NCBI GenBank assembly: GCA_002812745.2
Contig: NCSJ02000020.1
Location: forward strand, 1 to 64,000
Length of the DNA: 64,000 bases
Origin: Scytalidium lignicola
Taxonomy: Eukaryota > Ascomycota > Leotiomycetes
Direction: 5' to 3'
Shown: positions 34,033 to 46,476 of the stretch, in pieces
Position numbering within the stretch: the first letter of the stretch is position 1
Layout of the letters: each line of letters begins with the position of its first letter
Made by a program: the position numbers and the translations under genes
The notes under the pieces: model-generated
What the model saw: the letters and a program-made list of their open reading frames with translations, nothing else
Database searches by the model: none
What the model was told of the DNA's origin: nothing

Positions 34033-36625
34033 TTAACTTTGGGTGTCTACGAATGCCCCCGGGATGGTGATGGAAAGTCTTTTCACACTCTCTGCCTTCT
34101 CTCCGTCATGCGATGATTTAGCTTGTAGCGACGACGTGGATTGTGTCGACGTCCTCTTCCTGTCTCGTTCTTCAGGCGCCATTTCAGGAGCGGACACTTT
34201 GTCCTTTTCAGCAATCTCCTCGATCTTCTCGTCCTCATTGTTCTCCTCGGTCTTCTCGGTCTTCTCAGGCTTCTCAGTCTGGTCACTCTGCTGAGTCTTT
34301 TCGCTATTCTCACTCTGCTCACTCTGCTCACTGTTATCCTGTTCTTTGACAACGATAGCTTCAGTAGGAGCCGGAGCTGGTGCAGAAGCATCCTCTTGCG
34401 CTGCCTGCCAAAGGCCCTCGGCTGTATCATCCCTCGAAATAGTCCTGCTCATTCTCTTCAGAGGCGTCTTCGTCGCATCTATCACTTCCACCGCAGGAAT
34501 AGCACTCCCACCTGGACCCTCCTTTACGCTTGTCGATTCATCCATTGCCTTCCTTTCCTGCTCTCTTTTCTCATCCACACTAGGCAAATGACCATCACTG
34601 TGATGATGTGACGAACCAGGCACGACGCCACCACCCATCCGACACCAGAACATCTGCTCTCTTAATCTGACGCTCTCTTCCCACGCCAGCTTCTCAGCCT
34701 CCTCATCCTCGACTCTCCAGTGACCGTCCTTCAAGACTCGCAAGAAACCTAGGAAATCGCAACTCGACCGTACGCGACCGAGACAATATTTACATAAGGG
34801 GTATCGCTGGGAATTCTCGTTTTCACTAGTTCTAAATCTGTGGGTTCGGACGTGTGCAGGATCTTTTCGTGATTCTCCGCAGAGGGCGCACGGGAATATA
34901 TAGAGCTTGGAATTCAGGGGCATTGGGTCTACCACAAGACTTCCTTCACACATGGCATTGAGAACTGTCCTCCGGGCCAGCCAGGAGAGACCAGGCGCAG
35001 TATCGAGTCGTAATGTCGGTTCAATATCTTCAGCTAGTGCGCGCTTGTAAAATTTCGTTTCCTTTAAGGGCGTCAGAGGCCCCGGAGCTGATGATGTGCT
35101 AACAGCAGATGCTGGTGTCGTGGGTGTTGCAGGGGATGAGCCCAGTGTGGCAGCTGTCGCCAGAGATGTCGTAGAACCGTTTGCCGTATGCCCATGTCCA
35201 GTAAGATTTGCAAAACCTAATCCAATGCTTCCATAGGATCCGCTCGAAGCTCTGTGACCGTTAATATTTTTAGACATTCGTAATAGAGACATAAAATCAT
35301 CGTATGCTGTAAGATCGGTCCGAAGAACTAGTTGTAAGAGGTGAGTAAAACTGGTTGGATAAGATGGCGCAACCGGTTCCGGGATTGATGAGGGTTGAAT
35401 GGTTTCGGTCTCATTACTCTCCTCCTCTTTATTTTCAAACTTATTGACACCTGGAGTGGAAGGTGCGGTATTATTCGTCATATCGTCTTTCTCCTCTGCC
35501 ATTTGCTCTAAAACCTGCTTTAGTTCTGCCAGCTGCTCCTGATGCGATATTAATAAACTTTCCGTATCCGCAAGTTGAGCTTTGAGCTGTTCATTTTTCT
35601 TTTGAACCGCATCGTGCTCTTTCTGCGCTTCTTCCCGCGCTGCAACAACCATCTGAAAGCAGTTAGCAAGAGCGTATAATATTTCCTAAGGGGTAAATTT
35701 GCCTTATTTGCTTCCTCGAACAAAGCCGTCGTTAGATTCTCAAGTTCCTTCTCCATATTCTTCTTAGCCTTCTCGATTTCCGCCCGCTGTTTCCTTTCCT
35801 CTGCGAGAGTCAGGACAAGCTTATTCTTCTCCAAATCAGCCAGTGATTTCCTGATCAGAATGCCCCGAGAAACTAAATCAGTATGTTCCTGGTCCCTCTG
35901 CTCAAGTTGATGTATTCTTTCGTGCGCAACCTCCAATTCATGTCGCGTTGCGGAAAGTGTATCGTCCAGGTTCGTTTGATGATTGATCGCATTGATTAGT
36001 TTGTTGCTAAGCGCCGCGACCTCGCTGCTTAAATCTGGGTGGTGCTGAGTAGGGGAGACGCCATTTTCAGCAGAAGGGGTTACATTTCGACTTCGTGGAT
36101 CTGGTAGGGTGCTCATGGTCTCGTCCTCGTCATCATAGGGGGTGGGCTTCCGGGGCGTTTGGATCCTGGGCGAGGGGGAAACCGCGGCCATTGCATTGAG
36201 AGGGGACGTAGACGAAGCCTTCGATACCAGTTTCGATGCAATCTGCGAAACCTTGGTCGGAGTGTTTGAAGAAGGACGTATGGTTTGGCTATGCCGCGGG
36301 GACGTTGAAAGTGGGCTCTGGGTCCTGCCGCTGATATATATGAAGCTAGAGTTCAATGGCCAGGTTAGTTCGATCGGTTGGAATCATAATGGTGTGAGAA
36401 GAATAAAACGCGCACTTACTCGGACATCGCAGACCGGATATTCAAGCGTGGCAGGTTGCTGGTCCAGAGGGATTTGGAGGGTCGCGATTCAATTGAGGTC
36501 GTCGCCACAGGACCTAGAGTGCTAACCTTGAGCGGCGAGCCGGAGCTCTTGGGTTCTATGGCAGCCGAGTTGCGGAGTTGGACCACACCATGATCTGAGC
36601 ACACGTGCGTCATCTCATCAACCAA
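34033..36625 (-). CDS. SEC2: Sec2-type guanine nucleotide exchange factor for Rab8/Sec4
   Basis: Three exons (36420-36625, 35703-36345, 34033-35652) give 822 residues. Intron 1 is GT-AG, 74 nt. Intron 2 is 50 nt and uses a GC donor with branch site GCTAAC. Residues 1-170 are Ser/Pro-rich. About 175-345 is a long coiled coil containing the hallmark LFEEANK followed by MVVAAREEA, the Sec2 exchange domain that opens Sec4/Rab8 on secretory vesicles. Residues about 480-600 match the C-terminal region of Rabin8, with CALC (538-541) and CKYC (570-573) pairs that could bind zinc. The tail is low-complexity Glu/Lys/Thr. The start could also be a Met five codons later. The likely substrate, RAB8/SEC4, is encoded at 54148. 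Confidence 0.88.
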
Positions 36626-38031
36626 AAGCTGGGACTACCTCAAATGTAAGGCACGCGCTTCTCCAATCACGACAACCAGAAACTTCGGCGTTTGTTGATC
36701 TCAGGAAATACTACGGTTGTATTCTTCATGCCCTACTACCANTTTGCAAAATCTGGCGTCAATCGCCTCTTATAGATCTGTACTCTTTTTCTCTTTCCCC
36801 TGCATGGCTGCACTAGAGGGGTTTGTCCTGCATGCGTCTCCACGTCACCATAGCCGCAACTTTTCAAGTCTCGAGTAAATGCAAAACGGAAAAAGAAAAA
36901 GNAAAAAAAAGGTGAGAAAAAAAAACAGGAATTTTTCACAATGGTCAAAGTCAGCTTGTTCTGTACCATACACACTGGGTGGGATATGCCATAAGCATGT
37001 CATAATAAAACAAAATGTTTTAGTAGCGATAAACTAGGGCGATATTAAATGAAGAGTGCTGATCAAAAAAGACCACGATAAAAAAACGCTTTTCTTTCAA
37101 GGTTCTTATGTCAGGTGAAACAATAGTCTCTCTCTCTCGTCCATTTTGAAGTGACCATCAATCAATTCATACTGACTTACAACTACCCTCGACAACAATA
37201 CTTTTGCGGTGGTTGTCATATCTAAATTGCGCAGACTTGGTGCCTGTACTCGAAAATCCAAACTATCAGATGGATCTTTGAGGACGTGATCCTAACTAGT
37301 AGTTATATATTTCAGCCGAAGTCAATCTGGGTGCCTGTCGGAATGTATCATCCAGTCATCGCCATACTTACACACCTCAATCATCACATCTCAAACCCCT
37401 AGTGGACGCAGGATTCATACACATACGTGGTACCGAGCCCGGATCTGCACGACCAACACATCGAATGATAAAAAAATTAATGTAAAATTTCGTACAAGCG
37501 ACCAGTTTTAGCCAGTCAGCTGCCGTAATGTTATTATTGAGCTCTAATCATATTCGCCAAAAAGAATGGAAGTCTCTGTATGGACTGGAGCCAGGGGATA
37601 GTGAATAATGACCGACCCCAAGCACTAATTAACGTGCAATAGGAGAGACCTACATGATATCAAGTTGGCTTATCACCCAAGATTGGCAAAAGCAAATTTA
37701 ATTCGTATATGTGCATGGAGAATACTATGTACCGTATGAAAAAAACACACTCATACGGATAAATGGTTAAACAGGGCTGGAAGCCAGTAGCATAACCATT
37801 GAGACTAAAAAAACCATGTTCTCAAATAAGGTGACTAAGTAAAATCATTCATATTCTCTGTATGCTGTTTTAGGAGAGCAGCCCAATGCATCACTACCAG
37901 GAACACCGTGTATATTAAAGAACCAGTCATTGTGTTAGTTATACAAATAACCATCACATCGATTTACAGGAAACACCTCATGTAAGATTCAGCGAGGAAC
38001 CGCATGGTTAAAAGTGTGAACAAACTCATAA
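36626..38031. other. Intergenic between SEC2 and the EI24-like gene
   Basis: Contains the SEC2 5' flank and the 3' flank of the next gene. Homopolymer A tracts lie near 36,890-36,930. No open frame with recognisable features and no tRNA-like structure was seen. Confidence 0.4.
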
Positions 38032-39242
38032 TTACTCGTTTTTCTCAAGATCCTGGGTAGAGGTGGCTGTTTCTGTTGTAGCATTGATCTCCTTCTCAGT
38101 ATCAGCAGCCCAGAGAGCAGCACCAACTAACAACTACTTAGCTCAAAATTAACCATCAAAAAGAAGAGTTGATACTAACCAGTATTGGTGAACGAGAAGA
38201 AAATTGATGCAACTGGGACGAGCTCCAGGAGAGTGGCGACAGTACCAAACCTGTGTCCTTGAGTAAGTTGCTATCTGATGAAAGAGGAGTTTGATGAATA
38301 AAACTATTTGAAAAGCAACGCTAGCACTTACGCAGTATATGCAGCAGTATTATGCTCTAGCCACTCTTCCCTCTGGGAGTTAGACCAATTCTTGAGTTGA
38401 AAATACTGTATAGAGTGCCGTTAATAGAGAACTTTAGAAATAAATTGTATGGATTAATTTACCCTGGTATGTATCATCTTCCCCCGGCTCCTCCCTTGAA
38501 TCAATACAAACATAACAGTGCCGACGACTAAAATGAACGAATCAGCAATATGACCACTTAAAGGAGGCACTGGACACTACATACCAGGAATAAAATTCAA
38601 AGGAAGATACATAATATACCGAATCAGTGCTTTCGGAGAAAACCTGTCAAATGGTTGCTTGAACATTTTTCCTAACTTTGAAACCGGATCACCACCAGCT
38701 TTCAATTGCCTACCGCCGGAAACGACCTCCATCTGATTTTGCGCCACCAAAGTCGCGTCAAACGTATCAACAAGAGCATCCTGAATGAAAAAGTTCCGTG
38801 AAAGTAACAGGATAATGACGGAGCTCTCGCTGAGTGTGAGAAGAATGGCAGTGATGACAGCAAAAGGGCCATTGACGAAAGCTAGAACTGCTACTTGTGG
38901 GATGTAGGTGAATGTGAACATAAAGGCTATGACTCCAACAGATAGGGTGATTGTTGGGACAATCTTGGAGATGAAAGGTCTCCATAGGGAACGGTGACTA
39001 AGGAAGTAAAAGATCCCCTAAACAAAGATGAGAAGTCTGTCAAATGAAGGATGGGGATTCTTACTTGAATGGGATAAAGATAGGCTCTCGATTTTGCGGC
39101 AGCTTCAGCTAGAGCTCTCGTTTTATTAAAATCCTCGATCCTACGAGACCGTTAGCAAAGAAGCCAGAGTGGAGGTATCTTAGAGATGAACTGACGCAAT
39201 TTGCTTGGCCCTAGCCTTGGTGGATTCAAGACTGCCTGGCAT
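38032..39242 (-). CDS. EI24/CysZ-family membrane protein (Rrt8/Lds-like)
   Basis: Seven exons (39196-39242, 39065-39140, 38585-39017, 38463-38527, 38332-38405, 38180-38250, 38032-38126) all join in frame to 286 residues. The introns are about 53-81 nt with GT-AG ends. The protein starts MPGSLESTKARAKQIA. It contains AKSRAYLYPIQGIFYFLSH, typical of fungal EI24-domain proteins related to yeast Rrt8/Lds1/Lds2, which are lipid-droplet and spore-wall proteins. Hydrophobic helices lie at about 65-85, 90-120, 175-200 and 235-260. The N-terminal Lys-rich stretch and C-terminal Glu/Thr tail are soluble. Molecular function in moulds is not established. Six introns in 1.2 kb is dense for this window. 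Confidence 0.82.
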
Positions 39243-40755
39243 GGTGGTGTGCTTTTTTACTATCTTTAGATAAGTTTGATATATAAGTTTAATGATTTTA
39301 TAACTTAAAAATTAAAATGTTGAAGGTAGTGGTCGGGGGTTTAGTTTTGATGTAAACAATAATATATCTGGTCTGGGCATACAAAATAACTATGACGTCA
39401 TGTGCAGCTGTGTCGTAGGCGAAGAGAAGCATCCAAATGCTAGTTGGGGAGGAAGAGAGAACTTTTGTAATTCCTATAGAGCTTTTGGCTACCTGATCAC
39501 CTGTCCTCAAAGGGATGTGTTACTCGCTATTTAATGAGGTGAAAACAAACCAATGTTCGCAGTCGGATCAGTCTTATCCATATAGTCCTGTAAAGAAATA
39601 AGGAACGGAGCAGACACATTACCTTGTTGGTGTATTAGAAAGATCTTGTACGATGATTATTCTACGTGACTGTTTCAAGGGTCAAAAGGTTGGATGGTCG
39701 CATGTTTGAAGAATCATGTCCATTGTGGTTGATTTAAGATCAAGGAGACTAATACTCAGAGATGGAGGTTTGTAGATATAGAGCGTTGGGAAAGCCAGCA
39801 TATACCACTTTGATTTGTACTCATTTAGAACCCGTATTTTAGTTGCCAAAGATGGCAATGACCCCTGGAAGGCCAGCGAGCGTCACAAAATTGGTGGATT
39901 CTTTGAAATATTGAGAATTAAGTGTCATTAATGGACCTTTCTTCAATCCTTAGGTAAATCCGAGCTAGGCATCCAATGACATTTGATATTTCAATCTCAC
40001 GATCACTCAGATATCTCCAGGTTTATTGGCTCTTGCAGTGACTGAAATCATTATCCCGACTTATCTACGTAGGTCATCTTCTGTTTCAGTTGAAGATCCA
40101 TTTAGAACACCTTAACTAAGAAAGCGAGGAGGTGGAGAAGAGATATGAGAGTAATGGTCTCGCTGATGATGCTATTCAAAGTGCTCCAGCCAAATTCTGT
40201 AACAAATCATCCGTGCTTTGCATCTACAAGTACAACATTCACATTCACAATCACGAACACACACACACATAGACATCCACGAGAGCAAACACGTATAGAT
40301 TATTGCCCCTGGGGATTGATTCTGGTCCCTAACTTGAGCGTCAAGGCACTGTGGCAATTTCCTGTGTTTCGGTCTACCTTGTCTATCTAAAACTCTAACT
40401 CTGTATAAAGTTTACATGAAAAGGATGTCTAACGTAGGGCAAAGCACAGCTAGGCGGAGAAAAGATAATTCCCACGCCGAGGCTAGAGAGACAAACCGGA
40501 TCAAGGCGATAATTCGAGGAAAGGTCGATCGAAATAACAATCCTGTGTTATTGCCCCAATATCTCTTCGTCCACGAAGACCCGGGGAGTATATGATTTGG
40601 AAGCTGAGGGATTGACGGATATGAGGGCCAGATTGAGAATTCACCATACGATTTGTTCCAACGAAGTCAAAGATAATAGACATGATCTCAACATATTACA
40701 ATCAATTCGTAACCTCTTTAGCTGAATGGTTTTATAGGTTCAATTGTATCTAAAT
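39243..40755. other. Intergenic, EI24-like gene 5' flank and GT31 3' flank
   Basis: No coding feature found. A CACA/TCACA simple-sequence patch lies near 40,230-40,270. Short open frames show no domain. Confidence 0.4.
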
Positions 40756-42331
40756 TCATGGGTTGGACCTCACCCAATGCGCGCTTGCACAATTGGTCTT
40801 CATTGTCCAGTCCCGAATCCTCTCCATATTCCATCCCGAGATGTACCGTTGCGCCCCATTCTCTTCCGGTAAACGTTTCCGGCCAAGTCGGATATGGTGT
40901 GCCAACGCACATGAGGTACCGTTGTAGACAAACTGAAAGCATAATTTGTCTGCTTCACAGGCTACCTTACAATGTTCGAAGGTTTTGTAAGAGGCCTTAT
41001 TCGTTAGGTAGATCTTCATGGTGTCATCTATATTATCCCAGTCCTCAAGGATACTAGTGATTTGAGGAGCGATGTATTGAAACAAGTCTTTGAACAAAAG
41101 TGGATGCTGTATTTTTATTAGCGAAATAGCTACGAAGGCTTCTTTTTCTAGAGGAGCAGGGATAGCAATTATCGAAGATAGATATAAATACCATGCTCAT
41201 TGTCCTGACTTTCCAATCCTCGACCCACTGCCAAAGACTTTGCATGTCCTCCCCGCCAATGTGATGCAACGAGATGACCGGCTCACACCAAAGTTCCCTC
41301 CCAAAGGGAACAGTGGCTGGTAACTCTCCGTTGAACATCGGCCAATAGCCTTTTAGGTTGACTCCTTTTGATTTTAATACCCTCGCGAGGGCTTCGTCGC
41401 CACAACACAACGCAGTTACGTTCAGGCCGTACTGGCTATACAGTGGCCCTTTTTGGTCATGCGAGCCAGGGTTGTTAAGTGCTTTCAGTGCGCCATACGA
41501 CAGAATATATGCGCTCCCACCATGTGCAAATTGCAGCCCTGGCAACCAGACCGGACTGCCTATGTAAATCTGTTTCGCGGCGTCAAGATGCTCTAACAAC
41601 CCGAGGAGATTATCCCATTCAACGAATGTGTCCGTATCTATGAACACGAACCACTTCTTCCACGCCGTATGCACGTCGCCGATTTCCTGCTGCATTTTCC
41701 AGATCCTGCGCTTCATAGCCAGGTTCATGCTGTGGAAGAACGGGGAATTAGCATTTGCTTTTGGATATCTCGAGAGTTGCTACTCCTGAAACATGATTCA
41801 AGAGCAGCTACGCTGGCCATGAAAAGTATGGTGCTTCCCGATTACTTACTACTTGGCCAAGTCCCATCCACCTTGTAGCTCTCGAGTATCCTTCCCCTGT
41901 TGTTTATACTCCTGCAGTGCATCATACAGGGCAAATTCGGGGTAGTTCGCACGCTCTTGCTCTGATAAATCAGCATAGACATCACGGACATGGTAAGAAC
42001 CGACTTGTTCTTCCAAGTCTGAGAAGATGAGGACGTTCTGACGAGGAATCTTGGAGAGAACTGTCGCAAGTTGATAACGAAGTCTGCTTTGAGGTTCTGA
42101 GCCCCCTGTTTTGACCACAATCTGTATATCTTGAGCGATCGTAGCCCTAGAAGCTGTGCATGATTGTTCAAATGGCGACGAGCCAGGGCAGGTCGTCCAA
42201 GTCCAAGTATCGTAGCGCCGTGCAAAAAAATCTAGAAGCCTAAAGGAATGTAGTAGGAAGAGGATGACACCAAGACATGTGAGGCCATTAATAGCCCGCC
42301 TGATGTAGCGTGGGTACCGCCATGCCATCAC
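40756..42331 (-). CDS. Type II membrane glycosyltransferase, GT31 (Fringe-like), with apple-like tail
   Basis: Three exons (41850-42331, 41192-41729, 40756-41106) give 456 residues; introns are 120 and 85 nt, GT-AG. A single membrane anchor at about residues 14-32 (NGLTCLGVILFLLHSF) predicts a Golgi lumenal enzyme. The catalytic part has IQIVVKTG, GGWDLAKY, WFVFIDTDTFVEW with the metal-binding DTD, FAHGGSAYILS and CCGDEALA, all in the order of the fungal GT31/DUF604 group. HPLLFKDLF follows near the end. The last 90 residues contain a Cys-rich segment (HCKVACEADKLCFQFVYNGTSC) resembling a PAN/apple module, often found in these fungal proteins. The sugar donor and acceptor are unknown. A solo LTR lies about 390 bp upstream of the start. 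Confidence 0.87.
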
Positions 42332-43334
42332 TCCAGTTCGACGCGTGGTGGTAAGGGTGCTTACAACATGTAGTCTCGCTAGCCCTGAAAGGTACTAGCA
42401 CTTTACAATGTGGAAAGTTAATAGAAAGTAGTAGCAAGATCATTTAATACAGTACGGGGAGCGAAGAATACTCTAACGTTTCCATTGCTGTTCGTACTGC
42501 GCCGCAGGAACCACTCGGTCCATAAACACTGGTATTGTGCTACCCGCGTTACCTAACCATATTCCTCCCCAGCCTCACGTGGCGCTAGGCGTTTTTGGGT
42601 GGTGCGGTGGCTAGGAACCTATCCCTAAGGTAACGTATAGCTGTAGATGGAAAGAAAAAAATAGATGGAAGGAAAAAAAAGAACAACGCTAGGAATGTGT
42701 GCTTAGACGTAGCACTTACTGTCGGTACACTACCGGAACACGTAGCACGTCACGTATATGGTGATACGCTCGTTGTGTTGATGGTTGATTGTCTTCAGAA
42801 GGTGGGGAGTAACCTAAAGCTATAGCTCCCCGCTAACTAATTAAGACTAGTTTACATGTGATCGCAACCACACGTGACTATCTCACCAACACTTACAAAG
42901 GGTGAAGCAAAATGGGTACGATTAATCTCTCAACAAAAGCCAGCAAAATACCCCTGAATAAAAAGAAAGGATCTCAAGGCGAACCACAAGCCACCAATTT
43001 ACAAAATATGTTATTAAACAATCCGGATTAATCCGGAAAAATAAACGCCAAAGGCACCGCGCTCTCTTCTCATCTAAGGCACCACAGAATTTCACAGCGA
43101 AAAAACACACTTTAGTAATTTCAACAACTAGCAAGTATATTCATTTTAAATTTCATAAAGAATTATGTTCTGGGTGTTGAGATTGCTGAAGTGTGTTTTT
43201 GCTCATTTTCGCTGTGAGATTCAGTGATCGATAACAGGGAATTACACCAGCTTCTGAGGTAAATTTGATTATTTTTTAGCATCTATTGGGATTTAACTTT
43301 TGGTTTTTGTACAATTATTAGAAATACAAATATG
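42332..43334. other. Intergenic with solo LTR
   Basis: Holds the GT31 5' flank, the solo LTR at 42720-42891 and the 3' flank of MEF2. A 70-codon minus-strand open frame at 42922-43134 has no recognisable features. Confidence 0.5.
42720..42891 (-). repeat. Solo LTR of Copia family B with CTTAC target duplication
   Basis: The segment runs from TGTCGGTACACTACC to CTCACCAACA. It shares with 22242-22435 the order of words TGTCGGT, CACGTAGCAC, ATACTCGTTGTG-like, GACTAGTTTACA and CACGTGA. At 172 bp it is slightly shorter. The five bases on each side are CTTAC (42715-42719 and 42892-42896), a perfect target site duplication, so this is a single insertion reduced to one LTR. It shows no RIP-like erosion and sits in gene space. 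Confidence 0.85.
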
Positions 43335-46124
43335 TTACACAGCTTTTTCCCTTGGCCCAGAGAGCCTCTCAAATCTGTCAACGCTCATCACAAAAGTGCC
43401 TCTGCCAGCAGTTAGACTCCTAAGATGTTTCAGGTAGCCTACCATCTCCTTCAGTGGTACTCGCGCTATGACCTGTCGTTGCTGGCCTGGTCCGGCATTG
43501 CCCATAGATCCAGAAGCGAATGGATCTGGGGGCGCATAGATTTTGCTAGGGTCAATTGTCGGTTTACTGTCTTCAGCTGCTTCAGCATCACTATCTTGTC
43601 CAAGGGATAGAATGTGACCTCCACGAGCAGAGGAGATATCATGAACTACTCCACCTAGCGATGATTCATCACAACTGATAGTGACATTCATGACTGGTTC
43701 CATGAGGCCAATATTATTTGATTCAAAGGCTTCTTTAAGAGTAGCTTGAATCGCATGCCGGGCAGCGGAGGATATGGCCGCAATAGTTGTATTGTGGCCA
43801 AAGATATCCGTGCTGGGATCAAATGTTAAGGTGACATGGCTGGAATGAAGTGGAAACGCGCGTCGTGGTCCCCGTGCGAATGCTGCCGATGCACCATTGA
43901 TTAAAGCTGTTTGTACAGCGGCTATCGGTAGGTCAGGAGGAAGAGATGAACTTCCATCAACATCTTGTTCACTCGAAAGGATCCGGATTGTAAATGCGTT
44001 TCCGTCTAAGATAGTTGTGTAGTTATTCCCAGTTGCGTTTTCCATGGGCTCAATACTTGCTTCACATCCTGCCTGTCCTCTCTTCCCAGCTATATCACGA
44101 TCGTAAACAAATCGGGTAGATGAAGTCGGAGATAAGACACATTCTCTGTAACTGATCTCAATATTTCCCATTGTTGCCTTAGCCTTGAAATCGTTCACAA
44201 GTCGATCTCTTGCAATCTCAAGGTGCAGCTCTCCCATCCCGCTAAGCAGCATCTGTCCTGATTCTTCATCAATGTTGACGTGCAAGCTGGGATCCTCTCT
44301 TAGCAATATCTCGAGTATCTCTTTCACATTCTTCTCTTCGCCGAGGCTGTGAGGTTCGATGGCAGCAAAGAAAACTGGGGGTGGCACATCTATTGGCTTT
44401 AAGTGGAGCGTATTCAGTGGCGGATGAGGTCCCGTCTTTGGACTGGCTCCGCTGAAGCACACTAATGTATCACCAGTTCGGGCATACTTCAGACCAGAAA
44501 TTACACCAATTTGGCCGGCTGGAATATTCGGAATCTCAATTGCATCTGATGCTTGCATTTGAAGGAGTCGTTGTGCCCTTTCCGTAATCTGCAGGCCAGT
44601 ATTCCATAATGCGGCGTTTCGCTGAATTGTTCCAGAATAAACTCGTACATAGACGAGAACTCCACGGCGAGGATCGTTGACGACTTTGAATGCTAGTGCA
44701 CAAGATTCGAGATGAGGAACGGTTAGATGAGCGGCAGATTTCTTTGCGACCTGTCGATTGGACTGCTCTTTATCTAGCAGAAGCTTCCCATTAAGGAGGT
44801 CAGGTAAGTGAGCAGTCATGTTCCCTAGGCTAATTTCAGGATCCGGTCTCTCTGTGGGATCGGGAAGAAGGTCATTGACAGTGTCTAAGAGCGGTTGAAC
44901 ACCGATATTTCTAAAGCTTGCACCTGCGAAGATAGGGATTAAACGTCCAGAACCCTCAAGAACACAGCGTCGCAGGCTATTCTTTATTGCTTCAGCCGGA
45001 ATTGCCAAGGTGTCATCATCATGTTCAAGCCAAGTTTCTAGTAGCTGTTCATCGAATTCACATAAACTCTCCACAAGTGCTGAGCGGGCCTTTATGATCT
45101 CAGCTCGTAATTTTTCATCCTCCTGTGCAAGTTCTGCAAGGGAAAAATGCTGGATATCCTTGCCATCGCCGCTCTCTTTCCATTTCAGGGCACAGAGATT
45201 AATCGCATCACCAACACCAGTGAATCGGCCATTTCCACCTTCCCACCAAGGAATCTGGCAGACAGCCGGTAGACCTCGCAATCGTGATCCCACTTCTTTC
45301 ACGGTCTTTCCGAAGGCAGCGCCATCTCTGTCAAGCTTGTTCACAAATATAAACCTGGGAATATTGTATTTGTTGGCTTGCGCCCATACTTTCTCAGTCT
45401 GGGCTTCAACACCAGCAACTCCATCAAGAATACAGATTGCGCCATCTAAGACTCTTAATGATCTAAGAACTTCGAACGTGAAATCGGCATGGCCAGGAGT
45501 ATCGATAAGATTGATGGTGTGCCGGATATGCGACCTTGGGACTCCTTCAGTCAAAGATTCGGAACCAGTTGGTGGCCAATGAAAGGTCACAGCTGCTGAC
45601 TGAATCGTAATGCCTCTCGCTCGCTCTGCAGGGAGAAAATCGGTCACAGTAGAGCCATCATCAACATCTAATGAAATGAAAATCAGAAGTTTGTAAAGAC
45701 ATCAAGTTTTGCCGTCTTATAAATAAGTACCATTGAAGAATCAAAGCTAGAAAAATTNAAAAAGTTTTGATTAAGAAAAAGCGGATTTAAAAAATATGAG
45801 AATGAAATAAAGTTGTTTTTACCTCCTATTCGCCGGGTGAATCCACTGTAATAGAGCATACGCTCAGTGGTAGTAGTTTTACCCTAACAAGTATTAGCTT
45901 ATTATAAGAAATAAACATCTGGTCTAAAATCTTACCGCATCGATATGAGCAATGATACCAATATTGCGTGTTGTTTTGAGATGATTGTCATGTGCTGAGC
46001 TATGAGATGAATATCGGATAGAGGTCCTAAGAGAAAATGATCTTGGAGAAAAGGCAAAGGCAACGCCTTGAGAGCGTGTATGCCATAATTGACACCTTCC
46101 TACACACGCCAGAAACCTCATCAC
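43335..46124 (-). CDS. MEF2: Mitochondrial ribosome-releasing factor 2 / elongation factor G2
   Basis: Three exons (45936-46124, 45823-45883, 43335-45667) encode 860 residues; GT-AG introns are 52 and 155 nt. The first 45 residues are Arg/Ser-rich and Asp/Glu-free, a mitochondrial presequence. [24 protein letters not shown] gives the G1 loop, split by intron 1. GSTVTDF and [12 protein letters not shown] form switch I (G2), DTPGHADF is G3 and NKLDRDGA is G4. The elongation-factor domains II, III ([15 protein letters not shown]), IV and V follow. The family recycles mitochondrial ribosomes with RRF after termination rather than driving translocation. The gene diverges from VPS17 across a 352-bp shared promoter. 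A second in-frame ATG is adjacent. Confidence 0.92.
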
Positions 46125-46476
46125 CTAGTCATCGTCTATATAAAAATTAGAGACTGCAAAAAGGAGTGATCTAAACTGCAGTACTACCATAGATGTGGTC
46201 CTCGCTTAGGTCAACTTCAACGCCAGGGTGCTTACTCCGCATACGACGAACATACGGCGCTCTTGCAGTGTATAGCTCGATACTGATCTCAATCAGCTTC
46301 GACGCAGATCATTGAATTGAAACAATTGCGTAGGATCTGCGGGCTGGAATTTGATCTGTAATACTTGATATTGGAGCCGGGAAACTCCTAACGACTTTTC
46401 GACGTCATCGGATTTGATCTCCACGTGCTCGTACCGACAATCCAGGCAGCTTTAAGGCGCAATAGCTTACGTTGAA
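46125..46476. promoter_or_regulatory. Divergent MEF2/VPS17 promoter interval
   Basis: The 352 bp between the two start codons must hold both 5' leaders and core promoters. No clear TATA box or known operator was recognised. Confidence 0.45.

Noticed and set aside
35550..36356. Separate 268-codon gene upstream of the 539-codon minus-strand frame
   Set aside because: It is the middle exon of SEC2; the GC-AG intron and the continuous coiled coil join the two.
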